The notes under the pieces were generated by a model, which worked only from the letters and a program-made list of their open reading frames with translations, did no database searches and had not been told where the DNA came from. A DNA stretch of 20,037 nt from a virus. Positions 1 to 3,878 of this stretch are shown in pieces (position 1 is the stretch's first letter; the number at the start of each line of letters is the position of its first letter). A program made the position numbers and the translations under genes. The stretch is taken from the IMG/VR virus record IMGVR_UViG_3300017748_000206, positions 1-20,037 of that record. One strand, written 5' to 3'.

Positions 1-278
1 AGTTTATTTATATATTTATAACCTTGCTCTAATTCTTCTTCAGTAATGCCTAATTCATTGACCATATCATCTACCATTTCTAGCCAATACGCTTCTCCGT
101 CATTTGATTTGTCGTATGCTTCCATATCATTATCTTCTTTAACTGCATAACGGTTGTTGTAATCTTCCTCATAACGCCCACTATCTTCATCTTGACAGTA
201 AAAATGCAAACAACCACAAACATAATGACAACTTGTAAAAATTTGTTCTACAACATAATCCATTCTTTCTTTATTCAT
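1..278 (-). CDS. Acidic Cys/His-rich hypothetical protein (partial, 3' end outside window)
   Basis: An open minus-strand frame starts at 278 and runs without a stop to the window edge, giving 92 visible residues. The start is supported by a GGGGGG-containing Shine-Dalgarno sequence and by an ATGA overlap with the stop of the upstream gene (275-508), which implies translational coupling. The N-terminal part has a cluster CHYVCGCLHFYC (residues 17-28: Cys 17, 21, 23 and 28, His 18 and 25) that could bind a metal. The rest is strongly acidic: I count about 24 Asp/Glu against 8 Lys/Arg. No family is recognised. It is the last visible gene of the leftward operon that begins at the promoter at 807-836. 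Acidity like this fits a DNA mimic or a small protein-binding inhibitor, but that is inference only. Confidence 0.75.
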   Translation of the reverse strand, partial: MNKERMDYVVEQIFTSCHYVCGCLHFYCQDEDSGRYEEDYNNRYAVKEDNDMEAYDKSNDGEAYWLEMVDDMVNELGITEEELEQGYKYINK

Positions 279-508
279 TGTTCCCCCCTCTCATATAAAT
301 AAGCATAATCAAATAAAATATCTACATAATGATTTTCTTTGCCAAAATGTTTATACACTTCATAATGATTAATTCCTTCTGCGATACAATGTTCTCTATC
401 TACCTCACCCCAATCTTCTGAATCATCGTGTCTAGTAAATAGACAATTATCTTCCATTTTGTATTCGCAATCGTGTGGCTCGTATTTAAATATTGTTTCT
501 TTACTCAT
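275..508 (-). CDS. Acidic 77-aa hypothetical protein
   Basis: A complete 77-residue minus-strand frame with a good ribosome binding site (AAGGGGGAG) just before the ATG. Its TGA overlaps the ATG of the next gene. The composition is strongly acidic (about 20 Asp/Glu to 8 Lys/Arg), with many aromatic residues (Tyr, Phe, Trp) and three scattered cysteines (14, 22, 41). No membrane segment or catalytic motif is visible, and I do not recognise a family. The start lies 9 bases downstream of the stop of a 30-residue membrane peptide gene in the same operon. Acidic, aromatic-rich small phage proteins are often inhibitors or DNA mimics. The ardA gene in the neighbouring leftward operon makes an anti-defence role conceivable, but the sequence does not show it. 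Confidence 0.8.
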   Translation of the reverse strand: MSKETIFKYEPHDCEYKMEDNCLFTRHDDSEDWGEVDREHCIAEGINHYEVYKHFGKENHYVDILFDYAYLYERGEQ

Positions 509-517
509 CGCTCCCCC

Positions 518-610
518 TTATTTATTGATTAAAAGTACAACCCCCATAGCGATTACAGCTACAGGGATCAAGATTAGTATTGCTAGTTTTATGAATAATA
601 TTGGGTGCAT
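518..610 (-). CDS. 30-aa single-pass membrane peptide
   Basis: A short minus-strand frame, ATG at 610 and TAA at 518-520, encoding 30 residues of which about 22 (residues 4-27) form one continuous hydrophobic stretch rich in Ile, Leu and Val. A GAGG ribosome binding site overlaps the stop codon of the preceding gene (620-769), and the spacing of 9 bases fits an operon. Its own stop is followed within 10 bases by the next start. The evidence is this genetic packing plus the clean membrane segment. No family is recognised. Possible roles for such phage peptides include membrane modulation, superinfection exclusion or helping lysis; none can be chosen from sequence. Confidence 0.55.
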   Translation of the reverse strand: MHPILFIKLAILILIPVAVIAMGVVLLINK

Positions 611-619
611 TGTTACACC

Positions 620-769
620 TCAATTGCATTTGTCTATATCAAATAAACCGTATGGATCACCATATTTAAAAATCATAGCTATTTGTTTTTCTGTATTGCC
701 TTTATATATCCAACACAAAAAATTAAACATCAATTTATTATATAATGGAAATTTGTATTTATTATTCAT
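620..769 (-). CDS. 49-aa hypothetical protein, first gene of left operon
   Basis: A minus-strand frame of 49 codons starting at 769, preceded by AGAGGGG about 9 bases before the ATG and lying about 30 bases downstream of the predicted transcription start of the promoter at 807-836. The protein is basic at its N-terminus (NNKYKFPLYNK), has an aromatic/hydrophobic centre (FNFLCWIYKG) and ends in a short acidic tail. No family is recognised. Its stop TGA lies inside the ribosome binding site of the next gene (518-610), which supports translation of both. Confidence 0.65.
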   Translation of the reverse strand: MNNKYKFPLYNKLMFNFLCWIYKGNTEKQIAMIFKYGDPYGLFDIDKCN

Positions 770-799
770 TTAGAGTACCCCTCTGTTTAATTTATGTTA

Positions 800-836
800 C
801 CCCTATATATTACTAGAATTAATAATAAAATGTCAA
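800..836 (-). promoter_or_regulatory. Sigma70-like promoter for left operon
   Basis: Read on the minus strand there is a perfect -35 box TTGACA (831-836), an 18-base spacer and a TAATAT -10 box (807-812), with the start expected near 800. It points at the gene starting at 769. The -10 region shares the box CTAGTAnnATATAGGkGTAA with the promoter of the ardA operon, and a 19-bp palindromic repeat (835-853) abuts the -35 box, where a repressor or activator could bind. Confidence 0.75.
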
Positions 837-853
837 TAGAAATATCTATATTA
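835..853. repeat. Left copy of 19-bp palindromic repeat (operator-like)
   Basis: The sequence AATAGAnATATCTATATTA occurs here and at 2994-3012 with a single mismatch (A841 versus C3000). Its core ATAGA-N4-TCTAT is an inverted repeat, as expected for a dimeric regulator site. Here it overlaps the -35 box of the left-operon promoter by two bases. Confidence 0.6.
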
Positions 854-914
854 TTATTAAATTATTATTTCAGCTTAGCATCATAAGCATTTACTTATAT
901 GCCATGCTGTATTT

Positions 915-943
915 AACATCGCATCAACATAGCAACATCGCAT
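915..943. repeat. Iteron-like cluster of AACAT(A/C)GC
   Basis: Three forward copies sit close together: AACATCGCAT at 915-924, AACATAGC at 926-933 and AACATCGCAT at 934-943. Reverse copies GCTATGTT occur at 1048-1055 and 1063-1070, so the cluster is mirrored about 105 bp away. Short iterated sites facing each other are typical of binding sites for a replication initiator or regulator, but the copy number is low. Confidence 0.45.
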
Positions 944-1010
944 ACCCCCTTATACGAATAGGCTTATAAATGGCATTTGCATAGAATGATAGCAAATTCG
1001 TACCCAAACA

Positions 1011-1057
1011 ACAACGCATGTGTATATTCGCTGTAAAGCGAATACATGCTATGTTGT
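1011..1057. other. 18-bp imperfect hairpin
   Basis: Pairing proceeds inward as ACAAC (1011-1015) with GTTGT (1053-1057), GCATG (1016-1020) with CATGC (1045-1049), and TATTCGCT (1025-1032) with AGCGAATA (1037-1044). The loop is GTAA, with small bulges TGTA (1021-1024) and TAT (1050-1052). There is no T-run on either side, so it is not a Rho-independent terminator. It may act as DNA cruciform or as RNA; on the plus strand the GTAA loop is of the GNRA class. Confidence 0.55.
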
Positions 1058-1192
1058 ACCATGCTATGTTATAAGATGTGTTGAACCAATTAAAAAACCG
1101 TTCCCCCCATGTGTACTATCATCAAAACCAAAATCATAAAAATATATAATTTATTAAAATATTAGAATATAAGCACATCAAATATATAAGAT

Positions 1193-1220
1193 AAAAAAAA
1201 GCCCTCATTTCTAAGGGCTT
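1193..1220 (-). terminator. Rho-independent terminator of the ardA operon
   Basis: On the minus strand a perfect 7-bp stem AAGCCCT/AGGGCTT with an 8-base loop (1206-1213) is followed directly by eight T (the A-run at 1193-1200). It lies 53 bases past the stop of the last gene of the operon (1273-1386), and no other minus-strand gene lies between. The orientation is clear because the plus strand has no T-run after the hairpin. Confidence 0.9.
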
Positions 1221-1225
1221 AAGAT

Positions 1226-1264
1226 GTGGCATAGGTGCCACTTAGGATATAGCCTTCCGGCTAT
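1226..1264 (-). other. Two extra tandem hairpins in the 3' UTR of the ardA operon
   Basis: Two perfect 6-bp stems with tetraloops precede the terminator: ATAGCC/GGCTAT (1249-1264), with a GGAA loop on the minus strand (GNRA class), and GTGGCA/TGCCAC (1226-1241). The bases CTAAG (1211-1215) and CTTAG (1241-1245) are also complementary and could pair in place of part of the terminator stem. Three hairpins in a row may protect the mRNA end or form a small RNA. Confidence 0.6.
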
Positions 1265-1272
1265 CAATGAAT

Positions 1273-1386
1273 CTAAAATGACATGATAACAAATATTATA
1301 AATATTATCATAGCAAATAATATAAAAGATCCTATTATTTCTAATACGGTCATATATTCTTCATTTTGGTTATGTACATCTTTCAT
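1273..1386 (-). CDS. 37-aa single-pass membrane peptide
   Basis: The ATG at 1386 is preceded by AGGGGATAAATT, an excellent ribosome binding site, and the frame ends with TAG at 1273-1275, only 8 bases before the 3' hairpins. The first 13 residues are polar (MKDVHNQNEEYMT). The remaining 24 form one hydrophobic segment of Ile, Phe, Val and Met reaching almost to the C-terminus, so the expected topology has a short N-terminal tail. It follows ardA by 13 bases and is the last gene before the terminator. No family is recognised. The two other leftward membrane peptides (518-610 and 2672-2815) resemble it in size and style but not in sequence. Confidence 0.65.
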   Translation of the reverse strand: MKDVHNQNEEYMTVLEIIGSFILFAMIIFIIFVIMSF

Positions 1387-1399
1387 AATTTATCCCCTG

Positions 1400-1936
1400 T
1401 TAAAAATTTCTAAATATATATACACCATGATTGTTAGATTCGACAACATAATAATCATACTGCAAATTTCTTGCGTATTGTTCATAATCAAAATAATACT
1501 GTAGGTGATCTGGAATCATGTGGAATTCATCGCAATCCATTAAAAATTGCTCTGCATATTCTTGAAAAGAATCATATTCGCCCATATAAGAATCATCAAT
1601 AGAATCTAATGAATCAATATCATTATTATATTGGAGATAAGCATTAATTAATTCATAATCATATTGTTCTATAGCATTTTGTACTTTACAGATATTTTCA
1701 ATACTTGGATATTCTCCTAAATCAGGAAAATTATCATAAGCATGTATTGCCCATTCTTCTGCAAAGGGTTGTTTTGATGTTTTTAGAATTGCATTAATCT
1801 GTTTTTGCAGTTCTTCTTCATCATTTGAAGGTACAATCCAAGCACCATGTAAAATGCCACTATTATATGACGCTAAACAAGCAATATATATTTGTGGTTG
1901 TATATCTTTATCTTCTTTTGTATTTGTATTTATCAT
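1400..1936 (-). CDS. ardA: ArdA-family antirestriction protein (DNA mimic)
   Basis: The 178-residue protein carries the hallmarks of ArdA: an N-terminal ACLASYNSGILHGAWI segment (residues 19-34), EEWAIHAYDNF (60-70), then GEYDSFQEYAEQFL (119-132) and the C-terminal IPDHLQYYFDYEQYARNL (141-158). Known ArdA proteins form elongated acidic dimers that copy B-form DNA and block type I restriction-modification enzymes. The composition agrees: I count about 33 Asp/Glu and 8 Lys/Arg. Length is normal for the family (about 165-180). The start at 1936 follows the upstream stop by two bases and uses AAAGGGG as binding site, which lies inside the last codons of the upstream gene. No frameshift or missing block is visible, so it should be functional. 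It sits in a leftward operon of otherwise unknown small genes, away from the virion genes, as expected for early expression. Confidence 0.93.
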   Translation of the reverse strand: MINTNTKEDKDIQPQIYIACLASYNSGILHGAWIVPSNDEEELQKQINAILKTSKQPFAEEWAIHAYDNFPDLGEYPSIENICKVQNAIEQYDYELINAYLQYNNDIDSLDSIDDSYMGEYDSFQEYAEQFLMDCDEFHMIPDHLQYYFDYEQYARNLQYDYYVVESNNHGVYIFRNF

Positions 1937-1938
1937 AA

Positions 1939-2202
1939 TTAAACCCCTTTATTAATTAAATTATTTGTAAATCTATTCAAGAACTTTGGATCTCTACCCT
2001 CTAATAGTTTTGAGCATACAATTAACATTTTATTTAAACTTACAGTTTTGCTGCTAACAAATGACCATTGTAAACTAATGTCATAGTGATTAATTATATA
2101 ATGCCTAGCTTCATAATCATTAGCAGCTTCGAATACTCTAATATCTTCATCAATATCATTATATCCATTTGTATCAACACCAATTGCTATATAATCATAC
2201 AT
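1939..2202 (-). CDS. 87-aa hypothetical protein upstream of ardA
   Basis: Complete minus-strand frame with ATG at 2202 preceded by AAAGGGGGTTTATAAA. The first half looks like a small alpha/beta fold with an acidic start (IAIGVDTNGYNDIDEDIRVF) followed by a helix-like FEAANDYEARHYIINHY. The second half is basic with two Lys/Arg patches. The last codons (LINKGV) are encoded by the TTAATTAATAAAGGGG box that also serves as the ribosome binding site of ardA, so the two genes are translationally linked. I recognise no family. Being directly coupled to ardA, it may work in the same anti-defence step or simply share its timing. Confidence 0.75.
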   Translation of the reverse strand: MYDYIAIGVDTNGYNDIDEDIRVFEAANDYEARHYIINHYDISLQWSFVSSKTVSLNKMLIVCSKLLEGRDPKFLNRFTNNLINKGV

Positions 2203-2216
2203 TTTATAAACCCCCT

Positions 2217-2423
2217 TTAATTGTATTCGTAATGTTTAATATCTTTTATTGATTCCAGCGCTAATATGTTACATAAGTTCTCTATGTCTATATCAGTAAT
2301 AATTTCTATAATATCTAAATGAATATATAACCAATTATGTAACATATATAGAATATGTTTATTCTTAATATTAATATATCCTTGACATTTAAATATTGTT
2401 TTATCTTTTAATATTCTTCTCAT
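2217..2423 (-). CDS. 68-aa hypothetical protein
   Basis: Minus-strand frame with ATG at 2423, preceded by the operon's characteristic TTAATTAATAAGAGGGT box. The protein starts basic (MRRILKDKTIFK) and then has a long Ile/Leu/Asn-rich part (LHNWLYIHLDIIEIITDIDIENL, residues 28-50) that looks helical and amphipathic rather than membrane-spanning because Asp and Glu are interspersed. No family is recognised. Its stop lies 14 bases before the next start. Confidence 0.65.
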   Translation of the reverse strand: MRRILKDKTIFKCQGYINIKNKHILYMLHNWLYIHLDIIEIITDIDIENLCNILALESIKDIKHYEYN

Positions 2424-2429
2424 TATTTA

Positions 2430-2446
2430 ACCCTCTTATTAATTAA
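2430..2446 (-). promoter_or_regulatory. Repeated ribosome-binding box, copy 2
   Basis: Exact 17-base copy of the box at 2822-2838, placed before the ATG at 2423. It overlaps the stop codon of the preceding gene (TAA at 2439-2441), so stop and binding site are combined. Confidence 0.7.
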
Positions 2447-2672
2447 TACTATCATTGTAATCATCATCAGATCCATACACATCATAAAGTCCATTAGGAT
2501 ATTTTAATATCCATTCTTCTGAACATTTATTACAGATAAGCGTCGAGCCATCTATATCAGTAGTGCCACATTTTACTTGAATAATCTTAGTGTCGTATTC
2601 ATTAGACAAGTATTGGTCTGCTTTACCTCTACAGTTTGGTTTTCTTTTAATTGGATTTCTAATTGGATTCAT
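2439..2672 (-). CDS. 77-aa putative zinc-ribbon protein
   Basis: The ATG at 2672 overlaps the TAA of the upstream membrane-peptide gene by one base (TAATG) and has AGAGGG about 10 bases before it. The N-terminus is basic (MNPIRNPIKRKPNCRGK), which could touch nucleic acid. The middle has Cys 14, Cys 35 and a CNKC pair (47-50), a possible four-cysteine zinc site; the C-terminus is acidic (GSDDDYNDS). The CxxC knuckle followed by EEW resembles zinc-ribbon proteins in general, but no specific family can be named. Confidence 0.75.
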   Translation of the reverse strand: MNPIRNPIKRKPNCRGKADQYLSNEYDTKIIQVKCGTTDIDGSTLICNKCSEEWILKYPNGLYDVYGSDDDYNDSIN

Positions 2673-2815
2673 TACTTGACCCTCTTATTGTATTTGGCAT
2701 AATTGCCTGTTCTATTTTCTAAATCCTTCATGTCTTGATACTGCATAATCATCAGTAGTACAATAGATGTAAAGATTAAACCAAGTGCGAATCCTACTAT
2801 AAATATCATCATCAT
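2672..2815 (-). CDS. 47-aa single-pass membrane protein, first gene of ardA operon
   Basis: Starts at one of three successive ATG codons (2815, 2812, 2809). The first has AAGAGGG at the best spacing. Residues 1-24 are one hydrophobic helix (MMMIFIVGFALGLIFTSIVL and on) and residues 25-47 are polar and basic at the end (KYNKRVK), so the tail probably faces the cytoplasm. Its TAA overlaps the next start by one base. It is the first gene after the promoter at 2843-2877. Small membrane proteins of early phage operons can act in superinfection exclusion or membrane targeting; nothing in this one identifies a specific role. Confidence 0.7.
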   Translation of the reverse strand: MMMIFIVGFALGLIFTSIVLLMIMQYQDMKDLENRTGNYAKYNKRVK

Positions 2816-2821
2816 TGTTTT

Positions 2822-2838
2822 ACCCTCTTATTAATTAA
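2822..2838 (-). promoter_or_regulatory. Repeated ribosome-binding box, copy 1
   Basis: TTAATTAATAAGAGGGT read on the minus strand, just upstream of the gene starting at 2815. An identical 17-base copy lies at 2430-2446 before the gene starting at 2423. Shorter variants precede 2672 (AATAAGAGGGT) and 1936 (TTAATTAATAAAGGGG). The GAGGG core is the Shine-Dalgarno sequence, and the AT part may keep the site unstructured. Confidence 0.7.
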
Positions 2839-2842
2839 CTTA

Positions 2843-2877
2843 CACCTATATGATACTAGATATAACTAATATTGCAA
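2843..2877 (-). promoter_or_regulatory. Promoter of the ardA operon
   Basis: Minus-strand TTGCAA (2872-2877), a 16-base spacer and TATCAT (2850-2855), with the start expected near 2843, about 28 bases before the first ATG. The sequence around the -10 box shares CTAGTAnnATATAGGkGTAA with the promoter at 800-836, which strengthens both calls. The individual boxes are weaker than those of the left promoter. Confidence 0.6.
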
Positions 2878-2993
2878 TATATATGTTTGATCTATTACTT
2901 ATAATGGGATTACTAAGGGTAAAAAAATAACCCCCTAATATATGATTACAAACAACACCAATGCGCAAATAAAACAGTCATATATATAGAAAT

Positions 2994-3012
2994 AATAGAC
3001 ATATCTATATTA
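2994..3012. repeat. Right copy of 19-bp palindromic repeat (operator-like)
   Basis: Differs at one base from the copy at 835-853. It is 117 bp upstream of the -35 box of the ardA promoter and just downstream of the weak leftward promoter candidate at 3020-3049. Confidence 0.6.
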
Positions 3013-3053
3013 GCAATCGCTTATACTATCATATATGTAATAAAATCAATGAC

Positions 3054-3134
3054 TTACAAATTATTATTAATTCGCATAATCGTTATTATGTTAAATAATA
3101 CAGCACATACTATCATTTTTCTGTAATCGACCAT
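3054..3134 (-). CDS. Possible 26-aa hydrophobic peptide
   Basis: A short minus-strand frame with ATG at 3134 preceded by GGGGGGCGT and ended by TAA at 3054-3056. Residues 8-20 (IVCAVLFNIITIM) are hydrophobic, as in the other small leftward membrane peptides. Against it: no promoter is evident upstream, it stands alone in a control region, and the G-run may exist for another reason such as a DNA-packaging signal. Treat it as a weak candidate. Confidence 0.25.
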   Translation of the reverse strand: MVDYRKMIVCAVLFNIITIMRINNNL

Positions 3135-3173
3135 ACGCCCCCCACGCCTACCCCCTTACGTATATCCCTTTGA

Positions 3174-3220
3174 CACAAAATTTTTGTGATTTTTGGTTAA
3201 AACAGTTATATACTCAGCTT
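3174..3220 (+). promoter_or_regulatory. Operator-like palindrome and candidate late promoter
   Basis: The inverted repeat CACAAA-ATT-TTTGTG (3174-3188) overlaps a possible -35 box TTGTGA (3184-3189). After 17 bases comes TATATA (3207-3212), with TATACT (3209-3214) as an overlapping alternative. The start would fall at about 3219-3221, on the ATG of the small terminase gene, which has no Shine-Dalgarno sequence. This suggests a leaderless, regulated transcript. The boxes are only 4/6 matches each. Confidence 0.35.
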
Positions 3221-3640
3221 ATGGCTAAATCATTATCACTAAAAGAAGCTAAGGCAATACTTAAATCCCCTAACGAAGCCAAGCGAGGAGCTGTTGAACA
3301 AGAGTTAGCAGCCATTGGTGCATCAGAATTAACCGATATTCTTAGTTGGGATAGCAACGGACACACTACAATGCTTGCATCTGACGCATTAACAGAAAGA
3401 GCAAGGCGCAGTATTAAGAAAATAAAGGTAACACCAACGCAATACGGCAACCAGTTAGAGGTTGAGATGTACGATAAGATAGCAGCGCTTCGTTTATTAG
3501 CAAAACATTACGGTATGTTGAATGTCGATACATCACAAAACCGACCATCGGTACTAGGTATCAACATAAAAGGTCCAGAAACAGTGTATGACGTGAGAGA
3601 AAAACAAGATGATGATGAAGAAACCGAGCAAAAAGACTAA
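3221..3640 (+). CDS. terS: Terminase small subunit, C-terminal-type homologue
   Basis: A 139-residue protein that I relate to the small-terminase (Terminase_2 / XtmA) family by its second half. The central segment ELAAIGASELTDILSWDSNG (29-48), then LTERARRSIKKIKV (57-70), VEMYDKIAALRLLAKHYGML (81-100) and a short beta-like end correspond in order to that family. The family's usual N-terminal helix-turn-helix is reduced here to about 25 residues. The small subunit recognises phage DNA and feeds it to TerL, and the position just before TerL supports the call. The ATG at 3221 is chosen over an in-frame TTG at 3170 because the family-like part begins after it; neither start has a Shine-Dalgarno sequence. 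The C-terminus is very acidic (QDDDEETEQKD). Confidence 0.8.
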   Translation: MAKSLSLKEAKAILKSPNEAKRGAVEQELAAIGASELTDILSWDSNGHTTMLASDALTERARRSIKKIKVTPTQYGNQLEVEMYDKIAALRLLAKHYGMLNVDTSQNRPSVLGINIKGPETVYDVREKQDDDEETEQKD

Positions 3641-3866
3641 AGTAACATTGGTAATTTGGTACGATGCTGTAGCAGAAAATGGCTGGATTACAGGAGAGGA
3701 AGCCAAAACTAATTGCAAGCTAGACAAATGTGTGTCGATAGGTCACTTGGTAGATCGCAATGAGGAGAGAATATTATTAGCTTGTACTAAATCAGAAAAC
3801 GAATATAATGCTCTTATAAACATTCCTAATACATGGATTGATACCATTAAGGAATATAATTTATAA
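3609..3866 (+). CDS. 85-aa conserved phage protein between terminase genes
   Basis: The frame overlaps the end of terS by 32 bases and begins with three ATG codons in a row (3609, 3612, 3615), so the exact start is open. After a lysine-rich head (MMMKKPSKKTK) comes a compact domain with VTLVIWYDAV, WITGEEA, CVSIGHLVDRNEERILLACT and a terminal IPNTWIDTIKEY. This layout (a short strand, a CVSIG turn, a charged NEDR-like turn, then an IP...I end) is one I have seen in small uncharacterised phage proteins near terminases. No activity is known. It probably acts in packaging or is an early-assembly accessory. Confidence 0.8.
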   Translation: MMMKKPSKKTKVTLVIWYDAVAENGWITGEEAKTNCKLDKCVSIGHLVDRNEERILLACTKSENEYNALINIPNTWIDTIKEYNL

Positions 3867-3878
3867 GGTTAATACAAT

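Larger units (their letters stand above)
854..1192. other. Repeat-rich noncoding region between two leftward operons
   Basis: I see no convincing gene. The stretch holds three forward copies of an AACAT(A/C)GC motif (915, 926, 934; two of them extended to AACATCGCAT) and two copies in reverse as GCTATGTT (1048, 1063). It also holds a direct repeat CATGCTATGTT (1045-1055 and 1060-1070), a dyad TACGAAT/ATTCGTA (953-959/996-1002) enclosing ATTTGC/GCAAAT, and a long imperfect hairpin at 1011-1057. The 1070-1192 part is plain AT-rich DNA. It could be a replication or regulatory region, or encode a structured RNA. Confidence 0.55.
2878..3220. other. Divergent control region upstream of the small terminase gene
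   Basis: This stretch separates the leftward ardA operon from the rightward late genes. It contains the second copy of the 19-bp palindromic repeat (2994-3012), an isolated TATAAT (2900-2905, plus strand) without a matching -35 box, and a possible leftward promoter TTGATT-N18-TATAAG (3020-3049). It also has a C-rich tract at 3138-3155 that stands out in AT-rich surroundings, and an inverted repeat CACAAA/TTTGTG at 3174-3188. The decamer TACCCCCTTA is shared by 943-952 and 3149-3158. Apart from a possible 26-aa peptide (3054-3134) I see no gene. Confidence 0.5.

Noticed and set aside
459-773. Plus-strand frame of 104 codons across the left operon
   Set aside because: It has no ribosome binding site and overlaps three small minus-strand genes that have good sites and overlaps with each other.
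1283-1504. Plus-strand hydrophobic frame of 73 codons
   Set aside because: It is antisense to the 37-aa peptide and to the end of ardA; its Ile-rich content simply reflects AT-rich DNA.
2925-2942. Hairpin between GGGTA and AACCC as a terminator
   Set aside because: The stem is short with an A-rich loop and no T-run follows on either strand.
3136-3158. G-quadruplex on the minus strand of the C-rich tract
   Set aside because: The G-runs are 5, 2 and 6 long with no regular four-run arrangement; only a weak two-layer form would be possible.
3170-3220. TTG start adding 17 residues to the small terminase
   Set aside because: No ribosome binding site, and the added residues look unrelated to the family; these bases look more like a promoter/operator.
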